Part shown: piece after piece, positions 57,997 through 64,000 of the stretch
Numbering within the stretch: position 1 is the first letter of the stretch
Layout: every line of letters starts with the position of its first letter
Assembly (NCBI GenBank): GCA_024345305.1
Contig: BRON01000006.1
Location: forward strand, 620,001 to 684,000
Direction: 5' to 3'
From: Mrakia gelida
Lineage: Eukaryota; Basidiomycota; Tremellomycetes; Cystofilobasidiales; Mrakiaceae
Length of the DNA: 64,000 nucleotides
Notes under the pieces: model-generated
Seen by the model: only the letters and a program-made list of their open reading frames with translations
Databases searched by the model: none
What the model was told of the DNA's origin: nothing
Translations under genes and position numbers: made by a program

Positions 57997-59189
57997 TCAG
58001 CTGCCTCGCGTCGCGTCGGGGCGTCGAACGCAGATCCTTTCTCCTTCGAAGAGGACTCCGCACCCTGACCTGTAGGACGAGTGAGATGTGAAGAAGGAAA
58101 GGTCAAGGTCAGTCCACGCTCTGTAAAGGCGAGCTCGAAGCCAACTCACGTCCTCAACGCGTCCGCGACTCCTGGCTCGAAGTTCTCGACCCAAACTTCC
58201 GTTGACGTCTGGAGTGCGACCTCGATTCGATCCAGCGCGTTCGAAAGGTGTTGTTCTGATAGGTCGATTAGTGACAGTTCGAGGGGAGTGAAAAGGGGAG
58301 GGGTGTTGAACGCTGAGGAAGAACCAAAACGAAAGAGAAAGAAAGGGGGTGAGAAAAGTCAAGTCGCTGACGACGTGGATTCAGAGAAATTTGGAGGGGC
58401 TACGGACCCGAGAAGAGCAGCTGAGACGCATCGTCCAGTAGGGAATATCGAGCTGCTGGAGGTGAAGTGAAGAGAGCTGAGGTCCGAAGAGCGTGGGCTT
58501 GTCGGATTTGGGCTGAAAGGACGACGACGACGCGGCGTTTGTTGACGAGTTCCTTGAGTCAGCCCAGAGACGCTTCACCTCGTTCTCACTGAAGAAGAGG
58601 ACGATCAAAACTCACCAAGTTGATCCTCTCCATGCTGTCTATCTTTCAAACTGATCTCAGACCCGTTCGTCCCCGTCTTCCTCCGCTTCAAGAGTTCCCC
58701 TCTCGGAGACACCTCGCTCATCTCAACAACGTCCTCGTCCTCTCTTCTTCCTCCCATTCCCTTCAGAGATCGCAACCTCTCCTCTACTCCACTTGATGGT
58801 CGACCGTTCCCACCAGCAGCTGTAGATGACCTCCTCGCGTTCGATCTGAGCTCCCAATCATGGACTTGGCTCTGCCAGAGCTCTCCCGACGAGCGAGTCG
58901 AATCGACGTCCATCCCTGATCCTTGTTCTTGTTCCAGTCCGCTCCCGTCTGAAGAAGATCTTGTCCGTTTCTTGTTTCGACTGAGAAAGGGCGAGAGAAG
59001 AGCCTTAAGAAGATGAGGCTGTAAGGAGGAAGAGGGAGATCCCGATCTTGAAGGAGGAGGTGCTGGAGGAGGGTTGGCCACAAGGAAGGAAGTCGTCGAG
59101 GAGGAGGAGGCGGCGAAGGGTCGTGTGCTGCTCGACGTGAAGGTCGGTTTTGACGCCCACGACGCGAAGGGGAGAGGCATTTGATCCAT
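57997..59189 (-). CDS. Hypothetical protein, Ser/Arg-rich
   Basis: Not recognised. Exons 59189-58616, 58512-58408, 58312-58150, 58069-57997 (304 aa), all phases join. The N-terminal two-thirds are Ser-rich and disordered with basic patches (SRNKKRTRSSSDG, LLKRRKTG) that look like nuclear localisation signals. The C-terminal third is predicted helical (AQIRQAHALRTSALF, LSLIDLSEQHLSNALDRIEV), a possible coiled-coil or interaction segment. The last exon could be read in an alternative frame ending in a charged tail, but only the chosen one fits the donor phase. Start chosen as MDQMPLPF. A small nuclear structural or scaffold protein is one guess; no function is claimed. Confidence 0.55.
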
Positions 59190-59600
59190 CTCGAGGAGAT
59201 TTGGGAGATGAGAAAGGAAGGGAAGGGAAGGTGGGTGGTGGTGTAAGGGAGAGAAGGAAGGAAGAACGCAAAAGAGAGGGTCAGCTTCGGTGTCTCTTCC
59301 TTTTCGTTTGGTCTGAGGGGTTGAAACGCGAAGCTGACTCGGCCGGAACATCGGAGTGAAGAAGGGAGGAGCAAGTTTTTCTGTGACCGCACGAGCTGAG
59401 AGAATCGCATACTCGTCAATACCATAGTCCTCGAAAACAAAGCAGTGGAAAGGAAAGACAAAACCCAAAAATCGCGACGCGTCCAACTGCCCTCGTTCCC
59501 CTCGTCCTCCCTTCGATCAACTCCTCCCCCGGCGGTTTCCCCAACGAGTCCGTATCCTCCTCTGTCCACCCCTCGAGGCTTCGCACAGCTCCAGCCCTGC

Positions 59601-62600
59601 CTAGTTCCTTTTCTCCGTCATCGAAGGAGCGAATCCGAGAGGCGACGCGGGTGTTGACGCTTGAGAGTACGTTTGGACGTGGACGCTGGGAACTGGGGAA
59701 GAAGCTCCCTGAGATCTGGCATAGTCGAGAGAGGGGATGAATGTTGTGGTATGGGAGTTGGCGCTCGTAGGACTGGGAGGAGGAAGGTGGACGTTGGGTC
59801 CGATGGGGGACGAGTGTTGTTCGAAGAAATCCTTCTTGTCCGCGACGGAGGGAGAGAGCCATGGGGACTTGGGAGGTTCCGTGAATTCTGGGCTGGGAGG
59901 TCGATAGAGCGTAGGAGTGGGAGCGTTGTAGTTCGTCGAGTAGGGCATGACGGGAGGGAGTCGAGGCCTGTCGACGGGGAGGGAGAGTCCTCCTGCGCGA
60001 GCTTTGGCTCGCTGACGACGGTAGAAGAGGAACGAAAAGATGGCGAGGATAATAGAGACTCCTCCGATGACGCCTGAGGAAACAAAAAAGGAGTCGTCAG
60101 ATTGGAGCTTGCGTCGAAGGAAGATGCGCGAGAGAAGGACGCGACCAACCTCCGGCTATCGCTCCAACCATCGTCTTCTTCTTCTCCACCGCGACCAACG
60201 CATCGAACGACATCACAGGAAGACGATCTGGTCCAAACTGTGAGCGAAGGAGAGAAGGGGATCAGCCTGAGGCATCGCCGTTGAAAGACGTCGTCGAATT
60301 GAAGACTCACGTAGGCGACAGCGATGGTAAGGTTCGGTGGGGCAGCCTTGGTGAAAGCCGTATCGTTGCATGCGTAGATAAATTCTCCAGATGACCCGGG
60401 GTTGCTGAGTGGGAAAGGAAAGACGAAGTCCTCGGTCAGCGACGCGAACGGACGGGCACGGCTTTCAAAAGATTGACGCGTCGAGAGACTTACCAGCCAG
60501 GAAAGCGGGGAATAGGTACTCCTAAGCCGACTGGCTCGTTGGGGATCTGAAAAAGTCGAGAGAAAGGACGCCGCTGTGAGAAACGTGACGAGGTCGAGGG
60601 TCGAACGACTCGCTCGAGACGGGCGGGAAGGGAAGAGACGTACCACAGCCTTCGACTGAACGCAGTTTCGAGCAGAAACAGTGTTCAAATCCTTCATCGC
60701 TGCCGTGCAGTTCTCGGTCTTGACTCCTCCGATGATTCGCGAGCCTCGGCAAGTCGCTCGAGTTTCGAAGACGTCCTTCAGGTAGTTGACCGGCCATCCG
60801 TTCTGTTTAGAGAGGAAAATCAGTCAGTGGATGTCATTGAGAAAGTGAGATGACCGTAGACTAACCAAGAAGTCCGCGTGAAGATGGAATCCGAGGGTGT
60901 CTCCGGTAGAAAGCGAGAGCGAGTTGGGTCGATAAGGGAAGGAGGTGAGGTTGAACAGCGTCTCGTAGGAGATTCGAGGAAGACGGTAGGGGTGACTGCG
61001 CGGAGGAAGAACGTATGGAGAAGATGGACGGATCAGAATGATGTCGGGAGGGAACGACGTTCGACACAGACGCGGAAAAGAAACAAACTCACGACGCGTT
61101 CTGGCACTCGACCCAGTCCTCTCCCATCCCGTTTCCGCTGTAAACGGAGAGATCACGAAGCCTGGTCAGTGCGGGAGAGCTGGCGAGATACGAAAAGATG
61201 TTCAAGGGAATGCTCACAAGATAACGCTGAAATCGAGGACGTGAGGAGAGGGAACGGTCAGAGTCGAACGACTCGCGAGCGAGGACGCGCTCGAGCTGAT
61301 ATGGAAACTCACTGAGCGTTGAACTTAGGACCTGGCGTTCCTGGAGTGAGATCCGCGCCATTCCAGCACCTGAAGCGTCGAGCCAAATAACCAACGATCA
61401 GCGACGCGAGGTGAGAGCGCTCGTGCGAAGAGAGAACGAACTCGCCATGGAAAGTTGATGACCGTGTTTATAAACGAGCAGGATCTGTTGGGGAACCCGT
61501 AGGAAACCTCCATAGCAGATCCATCCGACGGAGTGCATTCGTACCAACTTGAGAGAAGCAAAGGGAAGAGGGTGAGAACAAGCGACGACGACGAGGGGAA
61601 GAGAGACGAAAGAACGAGCTCACATCCAGTTGTCTAGTTTCCCAGGTCCAGGAGCATAGGACCTCCTTGTGATAGATCCGGAGAGCATCTGGAATCCAGA
61701 GGGGCTGGAAGAGTTCGAGATGCGGGGAAGGAGGAGTCAGCGACGAGGCCGAAGCACGAGACGGGAACGACGCGACGAAAACGAGAGAGAGGAAAGGACG
61801 AACAATTCTTGAACCGTGCCGTTCGTGGGAGGTCGGAGGAGGTACTAGGTGGAAGAAAGAGGACGACCAGGAAAGTGAGTGAGCGTCGAAGGATTTGGCG
61901 CGGAAGGAAGAAGAGAGCGAGAGGGAAGAAAAGGGCCAGAGGGTCGACTCACAGTGACGTTGGTGTGAACGATTGGGATCGCGCTCAAGCTCTTGTTCTC
62001 CCAGACGTGGTAGAGAGGTCCAAGCCTGCGAGTCAACGAAGAAGAAAGTCAGCTGGACTATCCCCTTCGGCACTTCTAAGGAGCGACGCCTCGTCCCGTC
62101 CCTCGAAGCTCACGTTCCTTCCTTCCTTGAGAGGGCCAGAAGGAAAACTCACCAGTAGTTGGACTTGTCGGTAGTGATCGGCATGGTGGTACACTCACTT
62201 CCGGTAGCTGAATCCCAAGTCGTCGAAGCGCCGAAGTTGGCTGCAGAGAAGAAAATGAGAGCGAACGAACGAGGTCAGCGCGATCGCTCCGGTTCCCGTG
62301 GCGGGCTGAACCCTTCTCCCCTCCCTCTAGAACGAGGATGAGCGAAGAGGACAACGACTCACAGCCTCCTACGATGGCATGCATATGCGAGGAGACGCTT
62401 CCGGGCGAGAGGATAGGGTCGAGACGAGTGAAGGCGAGCGTCTTGATGTCTGGACGAACGTTCGGAAGGTTGAGGGAGAGTTTGGAGGTCAGCTGGGGTG
62501 CTTCGAACGACAGAGTGGGTGGCGAGGGACAAGGAGATAGGTGCGAACGTACTAGGCTGAGCGATGACACTGCAAGAGAGCGACGAGGAAGAATAAGAAG

Positions 62601-62793
62601 CGGGACGCGGACGGTAAGAACATCAGCCTCGGCCCTCACTCGTTCTTCTTCCCTCCCTCCCCTGCTTCCTTCCGTCCAGCTCTGTCCCTAGTAGGACTCA
62701 CTCGTTTGCGACCTCGTACGAGTATCCTTGAGCTCGTACGTTCCCAGCGAGTGATATCAAGAGCGGCGAGACGAGGAGGGCGAGAGAACGCAT
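59601..62793 (-). CDS. DUF1996 protein with C-terminal transmembrane anchor
   Basis: Secreted/surface protein, 562 aa, seventeen exons: 62793-62702, 62569-62553 (17 nt), 62449-62363, 62240-62153, 62025-61953, 61844-61804, 61704-61624, 61547-61446, 61369-61313, 61226-61218 (9 nt), 61137-61093, 60995-60866, 60802-60644, 60546-60494, 60404-60311, 60237-60150, 60073-59601. Signal peptide MRSLALLVSPLLISLAGNVRA. DUF1996 hallmarks: LAFTRLDPILSPGSVSSHMH, CTTMPITTDKSNYW, and FPWCWNG built across an intron that starts GCGAGT. A second domain-like part (LGFHLHADFLNGWPV) is followed by one TM helix (GVIGGVSIILAIFSFLFY), then a Pro/Ser-rich tail of about 130 aa. Biochemical role unknown. Confidence 0.88.
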
Positions 62794-63002
62794 GAGTTTC
62801 GACGGGAGGCGGTGAGGCTGAAGATGGGGAGTTGTTGAAGGTTGAAGGTTGGGAAGGGAAGGAGGAAAGCGAATCGGGTGACTCTCGTATGTCTTGTTCG
62901 GATCCGTGCCTGTCTCGGTGGTTTGAAATCAGCTCCAGATAAGGAACGAAGTGGTGCCTGGATTCGAGTCGAGTCGGAGTAGGCGAAGGTCAGCGAGTGA
63001 GA
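62794..63002 (-). other. DUF1996 gene upstream region
   Basis: Short flank holding the DUF1996 promoter. A possible splice acceptor (CGAATCCAG on the minus strand) near 62960 may belong to a leader exon or to the unresolved neighbouring gene. Confidence 0.3.
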
Positions 63003-63810
63003 TCATTGAGAGGATGCAGCGATAGGAGGATTTGAAGAGCTGCTTACCGAGACAGAGGATACACTATGGAGGTAGAGATCGAGCAGAGGTTGTTGGAGCA
63101 GAGCTTGGCGAAGAGGAGACGGTTCCATGAAAGAACGAAGGAAGGGAAGAAAGTTCGCGCCTCTTCCTCGCTGAGCAGCCGAAGAGGAGGAAGAAGAGCT
63201 CCTCCCTCCTCTCCTTTCCACTTTTTCGAGGCTGACAAGTTGGATTCAGATTCAGGTACATCAGTTCGTCGACCCGAAGGGTGGATATACCCAAGGGAGG
63301 TGAAGGAAGGGGAAGGGAAGCCATGAGACGTACCGAAGGAAGGAACCGAGGTTGAGCTCTCTCGATCTCTCGACCTTCCGCCATCCATGCTCCCGCTTCC
63401 AGCTCCACGGTCATTCGAGAGCCATACTGCAGGCCTGAAAGGGTCAGAAGGTCGCTTCCTCTGCGAGCGCAACCAGCTCAGGAGATGGCGTGGATGCTGG
63501 AAGGGAACAGCGACCCTCGAGAAGGTCGAAGGTCGTCGAGCTCGCAGCCTTTTTCGTCGAGCCTTGACGACCGAAGCGGCAGCCTTGAGCACAGAGACCA
63601 GCTTTCTCTCTTCATCGAGAAGGCTGCAGTGGACTCGTTCCACTGGTTTATCCCGTCTCTGACTCGCTGAATCTGTCGAGGCGAAGGTTTTTGAGCAGCG
63701 AGCGGTCCACTCTAGCTCGTCGCGTCCATCCGTCTCCTCATTCCCCTCTTCTCGCCTCTGATCTTTTCGAGCTCGATTTTCTTCGTCTCAAAGAGCAGAT
63801 CATACTATCA
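63003..63810 (-). CDS. Unresolved gene, very charged N-terminal region
   Basis: A long open minus-strand frame with no ATG runs from about 63800, rich in Arg/Glu/Lys (motifs EENRARKDQRREEG, SLLDEERKLVSVLKAAASVV, ARRKRLRARRPS). A donor at about 63531 and an acceptor (CCTGCAG) near 63429 join it to YGSRMTVELEAGAWMAEGR. A further donor at 63333 and an acceptor near 63229 lead to a Ser-rich segment and then LPFLRSFMEPSPLRQALLQQ. The start codon and 5' exon were not found, and the 3' end is uncertain. No domain recognised. The coding character is suggested by frame and composition only. Confidence 0.35.
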
Positions 63811-63858
63811 CTCCTAACTGCTACTTCAAAAAGAAACAGAGCTCCTCCGAATACCAAC

Positions 63859-64000
63859 TCAAAGCTCGATATCAGGCAGCTCGTATCCTCCTTGTCGCCG
63901 CACCTGCGTTGACGAACGAGACAGCTCCGTCAGTACCACAACGACCAACACCCTCATCAAAGACCCAAAACCCCGACGTGAAACTCACCTCGTCGAAAAT
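63859..64000 (-). CDS. 3' end of a gene running off the window
   Basis: Partial. The last 12 bases read as an exon ending in IFDE before a good donor (GTGAGT, 63988). After an acceptor (CAACGCAG) a final exon 63903-63859 reads VRRQGGYELPDIEL and stop. The phase at the window edge is assumed, so this is tentative. Confidence 0.3.

Noticed and set aside
59618..60697. 359-codon minus-strand ORF
   Set aside because: It runs through two introns of the DUF1996 gene in mixed frames; the spliced model preserves the TM helix and C-terminus.
1..64000. Transposons, tRNA/rRNA genes, CRISPR, virus-like genes, biosynthetic cluster
   Set aside because: No transposase, integrase or reverse transcriptase motifs, long terminal repeats, cloverleaf-like sequences, regular spacer arrays or co-directed enzyme clusters were seen on either strand.

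Overview
This window looks like nuclear DNA from a basidiomycete yeast. Reasons: no operons; GC- and pyrimidine-rich sequence; almost every gene is cut by many short GT-AG introns (about 50-110 nt, often with CTGAC/CTGAT-type branch points); and the gene set includes an eisosome Pil1-type protein, Zn2Cys6 factor, Clr4/SUV39-type methylase, Sds22, gankyrin/Nas6, DUF1996 and DUF1774. The style (very small exons, C/T-rich introns, Ser/Pro-rich tails) fits a Rhodotorula/Sporobolomyces-like member of Pucciniomycotina. That placement is inference, not a search result.

Layout. 0-4.4 kb: Zn2Cys6 transcription factor (+). 4.9-16 kb, all minus: small single-TM protein, secreted M24 peptidase, MutY/MUTYH adenine glycosylase with a PIP-box-like motif, bromodomain protein. 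16.1-19.3 kb: F-box-like protein (-) divergent from Nas6/gankyrin (+). 19.8-24.6 kb: eisosome protein (-) and mitochondrial ribosomal protein uL30m (-). 24.8-28 kb: homeodomain-like protein (+), convergent with an omega-type glutathione S-transferase (-). 28.4-39.6 kb: Sds22 (-) divergent from a SET methyltransferase (+), then a large RING protein (+). 39.9-44.1 kb: cullin-3 (-). 44.4-52.4 kb, all plus: F-box-like ORF with a stop just after its ATG, small mitochondrial-type protein, FMN reductase, gluconokinase, DUF1774-type membrane protein. 52.8-64 kb: ribosomal protein eS10 (-), SDR reductase (+), hypothetical protein (-), DUF1996 membrane protein (-), unresolved or partial genes (-).

The genes are mainly housekeeping and regulatory: chromatin and transcription, DNA repair, ubiquitin/proteasome (CUL3, RING, F-box, Nas6), PP1 regulation (Sds22), translation (eS10, uL30m) and redox/metabolism. 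I see no transposon, tRNA, rRNA, CRISPR array or virus-like gene.

The most interesting signal is the splicing architecture. Keeping frame and conserved motifs together requires exons of 4, 6, 6, 7, 8, 9 and 13-21 nt, three probable GC-AG introns, and two introns of 3n length that hide in-frame stops. Another genome-scale signal is the palindromic octamer GACGCGTC, counted by hand about 30 times. A roughly 265-nt imperfect hairpin lies downstream of the FMN reductase. Exon models were built by eye from frame continuity, splice consensus and family motifs; none is backed by transcript data.
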